56,390 nt of DNA from Alphaproteobacteria bacterium (GCA_016793165.1 JAEULA010000017.1:1-56390), one strand, 5' to 3'. Shown: positions 1 through 11,625, numbered from the stretch's first letter. The notes: generated from the letters alone by a model not told the origin. Translations and numbers: made by a program.

Positions 1-13
1 GGGGAGACGCGCC

Positions 14-928
14 ATGCCGACCGCCATACCGCTCGCGAACGCCGAAATCCGACGGCTCGACGCGGCATTCGGCGCCGAGGTGGTCGGCATCGATCTCGCG
101 GCACCGCTGTCGTCCGAGGCCTTCGCGGCGCTGCACGACGCGCTCCGGCGCCATCATTTCGTCTGCGTGCGCGATCAGCGCCTGACCGAGGAGCAGCAGA
201 TCGATCTCTCCGCCCGGTTCGGACCGCTCGAGACTTTCCCCGAGCGGCACAAGACGCGCGCGGGGCCGACCTTCTACAACGTCGCCAACGTGGCGCCGGA
301 CGGCAGCCTGATGTCGCCGAGCGACCCTCGCCTGGTGGCGCAGAAGCTCAACGAGCTCTGGCACACCGACAGCTCGTACCGCTTCATCCCGTCCTACTGC
401 TCGCTGCTCTACGCGATCGAGGCGCTTCCCGACGCGGCGGCGGACGGCGAGACCGAGTTCGCGAACATGTTCCTCGCCTACGACGCGCTGCCGGAAGCCA
501 TGAAGCGGCGCATCGAGCCGCTCCAGATGGTCCACGACTACGCCTACGACTACCGGCTGTTCCCGGACCTGCCGCCGCTTGAGCCCGTCGTGCGCGAGGC
601 GTTTCCGCCCGCGAGCCATCCGCTGGTGCGCGTGCACCCCGATCGCGACGGGCGGCGCTCGCTGTTCATCACCGCGAATACGGGCCGGGAGATCGCGGGG
701 CTGGCGCTCGACGCGGGACGGGCCCTGCATGCCGAGCTCGTCGCGCATGTGTCGCGATCTGAGTTCCGCCTGCGGCACCGCTGGCGCACCGGCGACCTCA
801 TGATCTGGGACAACCGCTGCCTGCTCCATCGCGCGCGCGCCTACGACACGTCGCGCTATCGCCGGGTCGCCCGCCGCACGACGGTCGCGGGATCCGCGCC
901 GGTCCGCGGGCCGTTCGCGGGCGCCTGA
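14..928 (+). CDS. TauD/TfdA-family Fe(II)/2-oxoglutarate dioxygenase
   Basis: This 304-residue protein is a non-heme iron, 2-oxoglutarate-dependent dioxygenase of the TauD/TfdA family. Such enzymes hydroxylate a small acid (taurine, 2,4-D and similar) so that it breaks down. The double-stranded beta-helix iron site is visible: H117 and D119 in ELWHTDSSY, and a distal H272 in LLHRARAY, where R275 is a likely 2-oxoglutarate carboxylate ligand. Length fits the family (about 280-310). A GGGGAG ribosome site lies about 7 bases before the ATG, so the start is secure. The gene is convergent with the minus-strand hydrolase at 945, 16 bases away. What precedes it is outside the window. The real substrate cannot be read from sequence. 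Confidence 0.93.
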   Translation: MPTAIPLANAEIRRLDAAFGAEVVGIDLAAPLSSEAFAALHDALRRHHFVCVRDQRLTEEQQIDLSARFGPLETFPERHKTRAGPTFYNVANVAPDGSLMSPSDPRLVAQKLNELWHTDSSYRFIPSYCSLLYAIEALPDAAADGETEFANMFLAYDALPEAMKRRIEPLQMVHDYAYDYRLFPDLPPLEPVVREAFPPASHPLVRVHPDRDGRRSLFITANTGREIAGLALDAGRALHAELVAHVSRSEFRLRHRWRTGDLMIWDNRCLLHRARAYDTSRYRRVARRTTVAGSAPVRGPFAGA

Positions 929-944
929 GCGGCGGCGGCGAACC

Positions 945-1817
945 TCAGTAGCGGCCGCCGCGCACGAAGCGGCCGATCCCCTCGGCGACCTCGCGCTCCT
1001 GCTCGATGAAGCCGTGGGGCGAGCGTCCTTCGCAGGCCTCGATCGAGGTGAGGCCGCGGCCGCCGGGCCCGCCGGCGACGACCACGATCTGGCGGCGCGC
1101 CGCACCGAGGCGGCGGGCGACGGACTCCATCTGCGACGCGGGCGAGCGGATGCAGTCGTCCGCGACATGGCCGATCAGCAGCACCGGAGTCGCGATCGAC
1201 TCGAGCGGATGATCGAAGACGCTCTGCGCGACCCAAGGCTTGCGGGCGCGCGGATCGCCCACGGTGAGGATCGACGTGAGAACGACCCCGTCGGGCGCAC
1301 CGGCCCCCTGCCCGCGCGCCCCGAGATTCACGGCCGAGATCGTGCCGCGGCTCGTGCCCACCACCCACACCGCGCCGCCGAGCCGCGCGCGCAGATCGGC
1401 GACGATCAGCGCGAGATCGCGGGCATGCGCGGCACTCGCGCGATAGCCGCCCAGGCCATCCTCGCCGTGATGAGTCGACGGGGCGTCGACGAGTGCGGTG
1501 GTGAAGCCGAGCGCGTTGAAGTGCGGGATCGACCGAACCAGCGAGTTGCCTCTGAGCGCCTGCGGGCAGCCCCGCGCGTCGAGGTCGGCATGACCGCTGC
1601 CGCCGGGGAGCAGGAGCAGCGTCGCGGCCGGCGAGGTCGGCGCCGCACCGCCCGGTCGCGACAGCGCGAAGCGCAGCTCCGCTCCTTCCGCGCCGCGCAG
1701 GGCGACAACCTCGCCGCAGACCTCGCCCGGGCTCGCGCGGGAACGGCCGGGCGTCTGGCCGAGGACGATCGCCGTCGGCGCCAACACGATGAGAAGTGCA
1801 ATGAGAAGCTGGCGCAT
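945..1817 (-). CDS. secreted alpha/beta hydrolase
   Basis: This 290-residue protein has an N-terminal signal peptide (hydrophobic residues 3-20, likely cleaved near Gln21) and an alpha/beta-hydrolase body. The nucleophile elbow is VVGTSRGT with Ser156. An HG-type oxyanion region sits near LLLPGGSGH, and the candidate catalytic His is in SPHGF near the C-terminus. The start is the ATG before RQLLIALL. Longer readings upstream are only frame extension. The gene is last in line behind the peptide-type ABC operon, with about 110 bases between, so it may be read from the same transcript. A periplasmic esterase or peptidase that trims the transported substrate is possible, but that is inference. 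No substrate is assigned. Confidence 0.85.
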   Translation of the reverse strand: MRQLLIALLIVLAPTAIVLGQTPGRSRASPGEVCGEVVALRGAEGAELRFALSRPGGAAPTSPAATLLLLPGGSGHADLDARGCPQALRGNSLVRSIPHFNALGFTTALVDAPSTHHGEDGLGGYRASAAHARDLALIVADLRARLGGAVWVVGTSRGTISAVNLGARGQGAGAPDGVVLTSILTVGDPRARKPWVAQSVFDHPLESIATPVLLIGHVADDCIRSPASQMESVARRLGAARRQIVVVAGGPGGRGLTSIEACEGRSPHGFIEQEREVAEGIGRFVRGGRY

Positions 1818-1927
1818 CGGCGCAACCCCCGCATACGGCGACGCCGCCAGTCTGCGCCCCGAGGGTGGAAATGACGAGCGACGACGGCGATTCCGCTCCG
1901 GGCAGAGCGTGGAGCCGCGCCGCCGGA

Positions 1928-3895
<1,968 letters not shown>

Positions 3896-3899
<4 letters not shown>

Positions 3900-4717
3900 G
3901 CGCGCCGCTCGCGCGACTGCGGATCGAGGATGTCGCGCAGGCCGTCGCCCAGCAGGTTCAGGCCGAGCACCGCGATGAAGATCGCGAGCCCGGGGAACAG
4001 CGACAGCCACGGCACCGTGGTGATCTGGTCGCGCGCCTCCGACAGCATGCTGCCCCAGCTCGGATAGGGCGGCCGGATGCCGAGGCCGAGGAAGGACAGC
4101 GACGCCTCGGCGAGGATCGCCGCACCCATGCCCAGCGTGGCGATCACGATGATCGGCCCGAGCATGTTGGGCAGCAGCTGCGTGAGCATGATGCGCAGGT
4201 CGCCGTAGCCCAGCGTCTTCGCCGCCTGCACGTAGCTCTGCGACTTGAGCGACAGCGCGCTCGCGCGGCTGATGCGGCAGGTGAAGGACCAGTTGGTCAG
4301 GCCGAGCGCGATCAGGAGGCTGGTGAGGCCGGGCCCGAGGATCGCCATGATCGCCAGCGCGAAGATCAGCGACGGGATCGCCAGCATCAGGTTGGTGAGG
4401 CCGCTGACGAAGTCGTCCCACCATCCGCCCCAGTAGCCGGCGGTGAGGCCGAGCGCGACGCCGATCACGCTGTTGATCACCTGCGAGACGATGCCGACGG
4501 TGAGCGAGATGCGCGCGCCGTGGACGATGCGCGAGTAGATGTCGCGGCCCTGCGCGTCGGTTCCGAAGATGAAATCGCGGCCCGGCGGCTCCTCCGCGAA
4601 CATCAGGTTGGCGTCCATCACCGGGTCGTGCGTGGCGATCCACGGCGCCAGGATCCCCACCGCCACCACGCCGGCGACGAGCACGCCGCCCGCTACGAGA
4701 TTGGCGCGAAGACGCAT
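3896..4717 (-). CDS. ABC transporter permease (DppC/OppC family)
   Basis: This 273-residue inner-membrane permease belongs to the BPD_transp_1 family, DppC type. The N-terminal membrane helix is followed by the OppC_N segment ending in [14 protein letters not shown], a signature of this group, and then by five more helices. The EAA loop region is near [14 protein letters not shown], which contacts the ATPases. Length fits DppC. It starts 10 bases after the stop of the DppB-type permease and ends in a 4-base overlap with the DppD-type ATPase. Confidence 0.95.
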
Positions 4718-4727
4718 CGTACGCCCC

Positions 4728-5663
4728 TCATCCGTGGCGGATGCGCGGGTCGATCACGACATAGGCGATGTCGACCAGCGTGTTGATGACGAGGAAGAAC
4801 AGCACGATCACCAGGATCGAGCCCTGGACCGCGGGGATGTCGCGCTGGAAGACGCTGTCGACCAGCAGCGAGCCGAGGCCCGGCCAGGAGAACAGCTTCT
4901 CGACGACGACCGCCTGGCCCATCAGCGCGCCGAACTGCAGCCCGATCGCGGTGAGCACGATCACCAGCGCGTTGCGCAGCACGTGCCATTTCACCACGCG
5001 CGTCTCGCTCATGCCCTTGGAGCGCGCGGTGCGGACGAAGTCGGCATTGAGCACCTCGAGCATCGCGGCGCGTGTCGTGCGCGCGAGCAGCGCCATCGGG
5101 CTGACGCCCAGCGCCACCGCCGGCATCGCGAGATAGGCGAGCCCGCCGTCGCCGTAGCCGAAGCTCGGCAGCATCTTCAGCTGCAGGGCGAACAGGTACA
5201 TCAGCATCAGGCCGAGCCAGAACTTCGGCAGCGACAGCCCCGACACCGCGAACACCATCGCCGCCGAGTCGACGATGCTCCCGGGACGCAGCGCGGCGAG
5301 GAAGCCGAGCGGCAGGCCGAGCAGGATGGCGAGCCCCATCGCGGCGATGGTGAGCTTCAGCGAAGGCCAGAGCCGCGCCGCAAGCAGCTCCGTCACCGGC
5401 TGCCGGGACCGGAACGACATGCCCAGATCGCCGGTCGCGAGCTTGCCCACATAGCGGCCGAACCGGACATGGACCGGATCGTCGAGGCCGAGCTCCTTGC
5501 GCATGCGCTCGACGACCTGAGGGTCCATCGCGCCGCGGCCGTCGTCGCCCATGCTCGAGGCGATCGAGCCGGGGATCACGCTGAACAGCACGAAGATCAC
5601 CAGGACCACCGCCGCCAGGGTCGGGATGGTCTGGGCGATGCGCCGCAGGACGAAGATCAGCAT
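4728..5663 (-). CDS. ABC transporter permease (DppB/OppB family)
   Basis: This 311-residue inner-membrane permease of the DppB type carries the typical start MLIFVLRRIAQTIPTL, the periplasmic segment ending in LGLDDPVHVRFGRYV, and the conserved DFVRTARSKGM EAA loop that docks on the ATPase. About six membrane helices are seen. The gene is separated from the binding-protein gene by 90 bases that contain a perfect 12-bp hairpin (5701-5728), an arrangement that usually lets the binding protein be made in excess. Confidence 0.95.
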   Translation of the reverse strand: MLIFVLRRIAQTIPTLAAVVLVIFVLFSVIPGSIASSMGDDGRGAMDPQVVERMRKELGLDDPVHVRFGRYVGKLATGDLGMSFRSRQPVTELLAARLWPSLKLTIAAMGLAILLGLPLGFLAALRPGSIVDSAAMVFAVSGLSLPKFWLGLMLMYLFALQLKMLPSFGYGDGGLAYLAMPAVALGVSPMALLARTTRAAMLEVLNADFVRTARSKGMSETRVVKWHVLRNALVIVLTAIGLQFGALMGQAVVVEKLFSWPGLGSLLVDSVFQRDIPAVQGSILVIVLFFLVINTLVDIAYVVIDPRIRHG

Positions 5664-5700
5664 GGCGCGTGCGAATCGGGCTGCCGGCGAAGGTCGCAGT

Positions 5701-5728
5701 GCGGCGCGCCCGAGGCCGGGCGCGCCGC
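5701..5728 (-). repeat. perfect hairpin between binding-protein and permease genes
   Basis: A perfect 12-bp stem, GCGGCGCGCCCG pairing across an AGGC loop with CGGGCGCGCCGC, lies in the 90-base gap between the binding protein (stop at 5754) and the DppB permease (start at 5663). There is no T tract, so it is not a classical terminator. In ABC operons such stems often protect the upstream binding-protein message from 3' exonucleases or cause partial termination, giving more binding protein than permease. That role is inference. Confidence 0.75.
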
Positions 5729-5753
5729 GCGCGTCATCCGCGGATCCGCCGCG

Positions 5754-7346
5754 TCACTTCGCGACAGGCGACTTCTCGTCGACCCACAGGTCCTCGCCGT
5801 ACTGGAAGGTCAGCTCGGTGGCGTTGGCCTGCAGGCCGTGCAGCCAGGGCTGATAGGCCATCACGGCCTTGTTGTAGTTGAAGAACCACACCGGAGCCTC
5901 CTCGTAGAGCAGGGCGTTCGCCTGCCGGAGGATGTCGTTGCGCGCCGCCTCGTCGCCGGTCTGCGCCGCCTTCTCGAACAGCGCGTCGTAGGCCGGGTTG
6001 TTGAACTGGACGTAGTTGCAGGCCGTGCGCGGCGTCTTGGAGTGGAAGCAGCGCATCGTCGCCAGCGGATCGGGGCCGGTCTGGTTCGACCAGATATAGG
6101 CTTGGAAGTCGCCCTTCAGGACCGTGTCCGACAGCACCGCCGCCTCGACCTGTCGCACCTTCACCTTGATGCCGACGCGCGCGAGCATCGGGATCGTCGC
6201 CTCGACGATCGGCAGGCCCCAGCTCTCGTTCTGCGACGTGGTCCACTCGAACTCGAAGCCGCTGGGATAGCCGGCGTCGGCGAGCAGCTTCTTCGCCTTC
6301 TCGGGGTCGTAGGCGTAGGGCTTCATGGACTTGTCGTAGGCGGCCGAGGTCAGCGGCAGCCAGCTCGTCGCGCGATACGCCTTGTCCTTCACCAGCCGCT
6401 TGATGATCAGGTCGGTGTCGATGGCGTGATTGATCGCCTGGCGCACGCGCTTGTCGGCGAAGGGCTTGAACTCCGGGTTCATGCCCATGTTGCGCGTGAA
6501 GACCTCGGCGACCTCGAGGATGTGATCCTTCAGCGCCGGGTCCGCCTGGTAGGCGACGTACTGCGCCGGCCCGAGGATCGAGACGTCGATCTCCTTAGAG
6601 CGGAATGCGACGTCGCGCGCGGCGGCCTCGCCCATGATCGCGATCACGACGCGGTCGGCATAGGGCTTGCCGGGCTTGTAGAACTTCTCCCAGCGATCCA
6701 TGACCAGGCGCGAGCCCGGGACGTGCTCGACGAACCTGAAGGGCCCGAGGCCGATCGGCTTCGAGGCCGAGGTGCCGTCCTCGACGTTCTCGCGCGGCAG
6801 GATCGAGGTGCCGAACTGCATCAGCGAGAAGCCGGGATCGGTCCGGTCCGCGAGGGTCACCTCCAGCTGGAAGTCGCCGAGCTTCTTGAGGCCGGCGATC
6901 TCCTTGGCGGCGCCCTTCTCCACGTCGATCGCGCCCTTGATGATCCGGATGTAGCGCGCGGCGGGGAACCCCTTCGAGCCGTCCATCAGCCGCGTGAAGG
7001 TCCAGATGACGTCGTCGGCCGTCATGCGCCGGCCGTTGTGGAAATAGGCGTCGTCGCGCAGCGTGTAGGTGTAGACGAGGCCGTCGGCCGAGACCTTCAC
7101 GTCCTTCGCCAGCTCGAGCACCGGCTTGTTGGCGACCGTGTCCCAGTTGTAGAGCGTCCGATGCAGGATGTGCGCGTAGATGCCGTCCTGCGCACGCGGC
7201 GTCGTATGGATGTCCAGGCTGTTGATGCTCGCCCCGTAGGGGGCGGTCAGGCGGACCGTGCCGCCGCGGCGCGGCGTCTGCGCCTCGACCGTTCCCGCGA
7301 AGGCCAGCGCCAATGACAGCACAGCCGTGCCGAGCAGCTTCCTCAT
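5754..7346 (-). CDS. ABC transporter substrate-binding protein (SBP family 5, DppA-like)
   Basis: This 530-residue periplasmic solute-binding protein is the first gene of the operon. The signal peptide is MRKLLGTAVLSLALAFAG, with cleavage likely after VEA. The mature part has family-5 landmarks: the RRGGT entry, FHNGRRMTADDVIWTF, and the VRQAINHAID segment. I prefer ATG 7346 to the upstream ATG 7370 because a GGAGAGGAGA site sits just before it and a clean signal peptide follows. Family-5 proteins carry di- and oligopeptides, glutathione, opines or nickel chelates. Ligand residues are too variable to name the substrate here. Confidence 0.94.
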   Translation of the reverse strand: MRKLLGTAVLSLALAFAGTVEAQTPRRGGTVRLTAPYGASINSLDIHTTPRAQDGIYAHILHRTLYNWDTVANKPVLELAKDVKVSADGLVYTYTLRDDAYFHNGRRMTADDVIWTFTRLMDGSKGFPAARYIRIIKGAIDVEKGAAKEIAGLKKLGDFQLEVTLADRTDPGFSLMQFGTSILPRENVEDGTSASKPIGLGPFRFVEHVPGSRLVMDRWEKFYKPGKPYADRVVIAIMGEAAARDVAFRSKEIDVSILGPAQYVAYQADPALKDHILEVAEVFTRNMGMNPEFKPFADKRVRQAINHAIDTDLIIKRLVKDKAYRATSWLPLTSAAYDKSMKPYAYDPEKAKKLLADAGYPSGFEFEWTTSQNESWGLPIVEATIPMLARVGIKVKVRQVEAAVLSDTVLKGDFQAYIWSNQTGPDPLATMRCFHSKTPRTACNYVQFNNPAYDALFEKAAQTGDEAARNDILRQANALLYEEAPVWFFNYNKAVMAYQPWLHGLQANATELTFQYGEDLWVDEKSPVAK

Positions 7347-7617
7347 CTCCAGTCTCCTCTCCGAGTGCATCCCGTTGCGCGCCCGGTTGGCCCGGGCCTG
7401 ATTGATGGCGGCCGCCCGATCGAATCGCCCGGCGACCGGCGCATGGTAGCGGATGCTCGTCGAGGCGCGGAGGATCTTGCGGCGGTCGAAACCCGAATCC
7501 CGGTCGCGGATCAGCCGCGTCGGGCCCGGGCGGCCGGCCCGGCCGCCCCGCCATGCGGGTGCCGGCGTCGGCCCGGCTCCGTCGCCGGCGCCGCCGCCGC
7601 CGCCGCCGCGAGGCGCG
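7347..7617. promoter_or_regulatory. intergenic region upstream of the peptide ABC operon
   Basis: These 271 bases lie between the chemoreceptor gene (stop at 7618) and the ABC operon start, both read leftward. The operon promoter must lie here unless it is read from the chemoreceptor. I see no convincing -35/-10 pair. A short GCC-triplet run at about 7588-7607 is low-complexity sequence typical of this composition. Confidence 0.35.
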
Positions 7618-9753
7618 TCACGCCGCGCGGACCTCCGCGAGAAAGGCGTCGACCTGCCGGCTCAGCACCGCGCCGTTGCGATTGAGCTCGGCGGCCGCCG
7701 ACAGGACCTGGGTCGACCCGGCGCCGGCCTGCTGGGCCGCCTCGCTCACGCGGGCGATGCTCGACGAAACGCCCTGCGTCCCCTGCGCCGCCTCGGCGAC
7801 GTTGCGCGCGATCTCCTGTGTCGCCGAACCCTGCTCCTCGACCGCGGCCGCGATCGCCGCGGCGGTCTCGTCGACGCGCGCGATCGACTGCGCGATTGCC
7901 TCGATCGACTGGGCCGAGTCCTGCGTCGCCTCCTGGATCGCCTTGATCTGGGAGGCGATCTCCTCGGTCGCCTTCGCGGTCTGGTTGGCCAGCGACTTGA
8001 CCTCCGACGCGACGACGGCGAAGCCCTTGCCGGCTTCCCCGGCACGCGCAGCCTCGATCGTCGCATTGAGCGCGACCAGGTTGGTCTGTCCGGCGATGTC
8101 GTTGATCAGCTTGATCACGTCGCCGATCCGGCTCGCGGTCGCGGCGAGGCCCTTCACCTGGTCGTTGCTCGTCCCGGCTTGGCGGACAGCGTCGCCGATC
8201 ATCCCGGTCGACGCACTGACCCGCTGCGAGATCTCGCGCACCGACGCCGCGAGCTCCTCCGTGGCGGATGCCACGGTCTGGACGTTGCTCGTCGCCTCTT
8301 CGGCCGCGGCGGCGACGCTCGTCGCCTCGCGACTCGTCGAGTCGGACGACTCGGACATCGCCCGGGCCGCCGATTCCAGCTCGGTCGCCGCCGTGCTCAC
8401 GGAGCGCACGATCTCGCCGACCTCGCCCTCGAACCGCGCGACGCACGTCTCGATCTTCTGCGCGCGCTCGAGCTGGCGCTGCTGCGCCTCCTGCTGCACC
8501 GCGCGCAACCGTTCCGCCTCGATCATCCCGTCCTTGAAGACCTGCACCGACTTCGCCATCGCGCCGATCTCGTCGCGCCGCTCGCGGCCGGGGATCTCCG
8601 TGGCGAGATCGCCATGCGCAAGCCGGCCCATCGTGCCGGTCATGGCGACGATCGGCGGCACGATCGTGCGCGCGGTCAGCCACGCGATGCCGGCCGCCGC
8701 CAGGACGCCGAGGAGCAGGATCGCCGCCAGCTCGAACTTCATGCCGTCGATGCTGGCGGTCATGTCCTGCGCCGACCGCTTCAGCAGCTCCTGCTGGCGG
8801 TGCTTGAGTCCGCCGGCCCGGGTCCCGTCGGCGCCCTTCGGGCCGTCGATCAGATCGAGGATCGCGAGCGCGCGCGGCGCGGCCTCGGTGGTGAGGAGAT
8901 GGACCGGCACGTTCCATTGCGACGACGACCGGATCTCGAACATCCGAGGCGCGAGGGGGCTGAACTCCGCATGCAGCCGGCTCGCCTCCTCCCAGGCGCC
9001 GAGCTGGGCCGGCGTCATCAGGGCGCGCATCGCATCGATCTCGGCGCGGGCCTTCCCGGCGGCCTCCCAGCGCCCCTCGAAGCGCTGCTTCATGTCCGCA
9101 TCGGCGCTGAGGAGGAAGGCTCGGAGGTTCGCGGTCGCCATGGCGAAGGCGCCGCGCATGTCGGCGAGGGACTTCAGCAGCCGCTTGCGCTCGGGCGTGG
9201 CCTCGAGCCCGACCTCCTCGTCGATCATGCGGGTCAGCGTGCCGCCGATCCGCTCGGCGCGCGGCGCCGCCTCGGTCATCAGCATCTTGGTGGCGGGGAA
9301 CGCATCGGGCGTGAACGCGACGGCTTCGGCGCGATCCTGCGCGGCGCGGAACTCCACGATGATCGCCTTGACCTTCGTCCAGTCGTCGCGATTGCGCGCC
9401 TCGGTGAACCGCGCGGCGAGGCCGTCGAACCGCGTGATCGTCGAGTCGAGCTCACGCCACATCGCCGCGCGGTCGTCCTTGCCGCGCGGATTGCCGGTGA
9501 GGAGGTAGCCGCGCAGAGTCGCCAGCGTCGAATAGAGGTTGCCGACGAGCTCGGTGCTCGCCAGCGACACCGGAACGCGCAGGTCCGTCATCCCGGTCGC
9601 CTGCTCGTCGATCTCCTGGGCATGCCACAGGGCGGTGCCCACGGCCCCGGCGAGCAGAAGCGTCATGGCCGCGAAGCCGCCCAGCAATCGGCCGCGAATT
9701 CCGAGACCGCGTTGCCGGCTCTCCGCTTGGCTTTGGGGGGCACTGGAGCTCAT
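7618..9753 (-). CDS. methyl-accepting chemotaxis protein
   Basis: This 711-residue transmembrane chemoreceptor has a first membrane helix at about 23-43, a periplasmic sensing region of about 300 residues (helical, 44-338), a second helix at about 340-362, and a HAMP domain at about 361-415. The cytoplasmic signalling domain contains the hallmark hairpin tip near [15 protein letters not shown]. No che genes are in the window, so it signals through a cluster elsewhere. The sensing domain is unusually long, and I do not recognise its ligand. The stop is followed by 271 bases before the ABC operon. Confidence 0.95.
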   Translation of the reverse strand: MSSSAPQSQAESRQRGLGIRGRLLGGFAAMTLLLAGAVGTALWHAQEIDEQATGMTDLRVPVSLASTELVGNLYSTLATLRGYLLTGNPRGKDDRAAMWRELDSTITRFDGLAARFTEARNRDDWTKVKAIIVEFRAAQDRAEAVAFTPDAFPATKMLMTEAAPRAERIGGTLTRMIDEEVGLEATPERKRLLKSLADMRGAFAMATANLRAFLLSADADMKQRFEGRWEAAGKARAEIDAMRALMTPAQLGAWEEASRLHAEFSPLAPRMFEIRSSSQWNVPVHLLTTEAAPRALAILDLIDGPKGADGTRAGGLKHRQQELLKRSAQDMTASIDGMKFELAAILLLGVLAAAGIAWLTARTIVPPIVAMTGTMGRLAHGDLATEIPGRERRDEIGAMAKSVQVFKDGMIEAERLRAVQQEAQQRQLERAQKIETCVARFEGEVGEIVRSVSTAATELESAARAMSESSDSTSREATSVAAAAEEATSNVQTVASATEELAASVREISQRVSASTGMIGDAVRQAGTSNDQVKGLAATASRIGDVIKLINDIAGQTNLVALNATIEAARAGEAGKGFAVVASEVKSLANQTAKATEEIASQIKAIQEATQDSAQSIEAIAQSIARVDETAAAIAAAVEEQGSATQEIARNVAEAAQGTQGVSSSIARVSEAAQQAGAGSTQVLSAAAELNRNGAVLSRQVDAFLAEVRAA

Positions 9754-9897
9754 GGACGCCTCGCACGAATGGGCCTGGTTGCGACAAAAAGCCGCGACTG
9801 CCCAAATCTGGTGCAGAGGCCTTAACGGTCCCTTATCTGCACGTCGAAAAACCGCTTTCAGGGCAGGGGCTTCGCGGCGGCCGCGCTCGCGACGAGG

Positions 9898-10701
9898 TCA
9901 GGCCGCGCGGCGACGCCCCCCGGAGGCACGCTGCGACACGTGCCAGGGCAATGCCAGCCGCTCGGCGGCCTCGACCGCATAGAAGAGCAGCGTGCCGATC
10001 ACGCCGAGGACGACGAGGGCGGCGAAGACGCGCACGGTGTCGAACTGGCCCTGTGCGACGAGGATGACGTAGCCGAGGCCGGCCGAGCCGCCGACGAACT
10101 CGCCCACGATGGCGCCGACCAGCGCGAAGCTGATCGCGACCTTCATGCCGACGAACAGCGCCGGCAGGGCGTTGGGGAAGCGGACCTTCCACAGGATCCG
10201 CCAGGCCGTCGCCCGGTGCACGCGCGCCAGGGCGATCGCGTCGGGGTCGACCGAGCGCAGGCCGAGCGCCACGTCGGCGACGATCGAGAAGATGGCGAGC
10301 ATCACGGCGATGGCGATCTTCGGCTCGACGCCGGTGCCCATCCAGATGACGAACAGCGGTGCCAGCGCGACCTTGGGCAGCGAGTTGAGCACGACCAGCA
10401 CGGTCGTGATGATCCGGTCGGCCCAGCGCGAGGCGACGATCGCGACCGCGAGGGCCACGCCGAGGATCACCGAAAGCACAAAGCCGGCCAGCGTCGTCCA
10501 CAGCGTGTAGCCGGCGTGGCGCAGGAAGTACGACGGCGCCTCCAGGAGCTCGCGTGCGATCGCGCTGGGCGGCGGCAGGATGATCGGCGGCGGCGCGAGG
10601 ACGCGCACCGCGATCTCCCAGAGCACGATCAGGCCGGCGAGCACGCCGAACGTCGCGAGCAGCCCCTGGCCATGTCCCTGTCCGCCGTCGCCCTGCGCCA
10701 C
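9898..10701 (-). CDS. ABC transporter permease (SsuC/TauC family)
   Basis: This 267-residue inner-membrane permease of the nitrate/sulfonate/taurine/pyrimidine-precursor importer class has about six helices. The EAA-type loop is visible around VHRATAWRILWKVRFPNALP, followed by FVGMKVAISFALVGAIVGEF, both characteristic of SsuC/ThiX-like permeases. The start is GTG 10701, preceded by a GAGGGAG site and only 5 bases after the stop of the ATPase. The stretch that extends this frame further upstream is the ATPase gene in another frame. It is the last gene of the hyuAB-importer operon. Confidence 0.92.
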   Translation of the reverse strand: MAQGDGGQGHGQGLLATFGVLAGLIVLWEIAVRVLAPPPIILPPPSAIARELLEAPSYFLRHAGYTLWTTLAGFVLSVILGVALAVAIVASRWADRIITTVLVVLNSLPKVALAPLFVIWMGTGVEPKIAIAVMLAIFSIVADVALGLRSVDPDAIALARVHRATAWRILWKVRFPNALPALFVGMKVAISFALVGAIVGEFVGGSAGLGYVILVAQGQFDTVRVFAALVVLGVIGTLLFYAVEAAERLALPWHVSQRASGGRRRAA

Positions 10702-10706
10702 AGCCG

Positions 10707-11480
10707 CTACTCCCTCACGATGCCCAGCCGCGAGAACAGGCCGCGGATCGCGCCGACATGGCGCGCGAACGGCGGCGTCTCCCGGATCGACAGCGGGCGC
10801 GGGCGGGGCAGATCGACGTCGAACACCTCGACGATGCGCCCCGGGCCGGTCGACATGACGGCGACGCGATCGGCGAGGTACACCGCCTCGGCGATGGAAT
10901 GGGTGACGAAGACGACGGTGCGCCGCCCGTCCTGCTGGATTCGCGCGAGCTCGACGTTGAGGTCGTCGCGCGTCATCGCGTCGAGCGCGCCGAACGGCTC
11001 GTCCATCAGCAGGATCTCGGGCTCGCACAGCAGCGCCCGGCAGATCGCCGCGCGCTGGCGCATACCGCCCGAGAGCTCCCAGGGACGGCGATCGGCGAAG
11101 GCGCCGAGCCCGAATCGCTCGAGCAGCGCCTGGGCGCGGTCGACGTAGCGGCCGCGCGCCAGGCCCTGGAACTCGGCGGCGAGCAGCACGTTGTCGCGGA
11201 TCGTGCGCCAGTCGAGCAGCACGTCGCGCTGGAAGACCATGCCCAGGCCTTCGGGCGGGCTCGCGACGTCGGCGCCGCGCACGCGGATCGACCCTTCGCT
11301 GGCGTGATCGAGGCCGGCGATGCAGCGCAGCAGAGTGGACTTGCCGCAGCCCGACGGCCCGAGCAGCGCCAGGAACTCGCCTTCGCGCACGTCGATGTCG
11401 ACGCCGGTCAGCGCCGTCACCGGTCCGCGCGCGGAGGCGTAGGTCTTGCCGACGTTGCGGATCGAGATGCCGGAGGTCAT
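10707..11480 (-). CDS. ABC transporter ATPase (SsuB/TauB family)
   Basis: This 257-residue ATPase has Walker A GPSGCGKST (residues 41-49), signature [11 protein letters not shown], Walker B ILLMDEPFGALD, and H-loop FVTHSIAEA. It is closest in pattern to SsuB/TauB/ThiZ-like ATPases of aliphatic sulfonate, taurine and HMP importers. The start is ATG 11480 before TSGISIRNVGKTY. It is separated from the binding-protein gene by a strong 116-base palindromic element (11503-11618), the only large gap in an otherwise compact operon. Confidence 0.94.
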   Translation of the reverse strand: MTSGISIRNVGKTYASARGPVTALTGVDIDVREGEFLALLGPSGCGKSTLLRCIAGLDHASEGSIRVRGADVASPPEGLGMVFQRDVLLDWRTIRDNVLLAAEFQGLARGRYVDRAQALLERFGLGAFADRRPWELSGGMRQRAAICRALLCEPEILLMDEPFGALDAMTRDDLNVELARIQQDGRRTVVFVTHSIAEAVYLADRVAVMSTGPGRIVEVFDVDLPRPRPLSIRETPPFARHVGAIRGLFSRLGIVRE

Positions 11481-11502
11481 GGCGACGAGCAGGCGACCGG
11501 CC

Positions 11503-11618
11503 CTCCCCCTGGCCGCTCCGCTGTCCCCCTCATTCGAGGGGGACGGTTGGAGTTGCGCGCTTCGATGGCCGGCCCCCTCGAATGAGGAGGACAGGCGCGC
11601 GCAGCGCGCCAGGGGGAG
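11503..11618. repeat. palindromic repeat element inside the importer operon
   Basis: This is a nested inverted repeat. The outer arms 11503-11513 and 11608-11618 (CTCCCCCTGGC / GCCAGGGGGAG) are perfect. The inner arms 11521-11542 and 11573-11594 (starting CTGTCCCCCTCATTCGA) match at 21 of 22 positions. It begins 7 bases after the binding-protein stop and ends before the ATPase start. The order of arms, and the box CCCCCTCATTCGAGGGGG inside the left inner arm, look like the dispersed palindromic units seen in many alphaproteobacterial genomes. The transcript would fold into a long stem. Confidence 0.8.
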
Positions 11619-11625
11619 AGTCGCC

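Noticed and set aside
4539..7316. A 925-codon plus-strand open frame opposite the peptide importer genes
   Set aside because: Its translation is Arg/Asp/His/Gln-rich without domain patterns, and the minus strand holds unmistakable binding-protein and permease genes. It is a composition artefact.
7588..7607. GCC-triplet tract
   Set aside because: It is short, imperfect and expected at this GC content. Not a regulatory microsatellite by itself.
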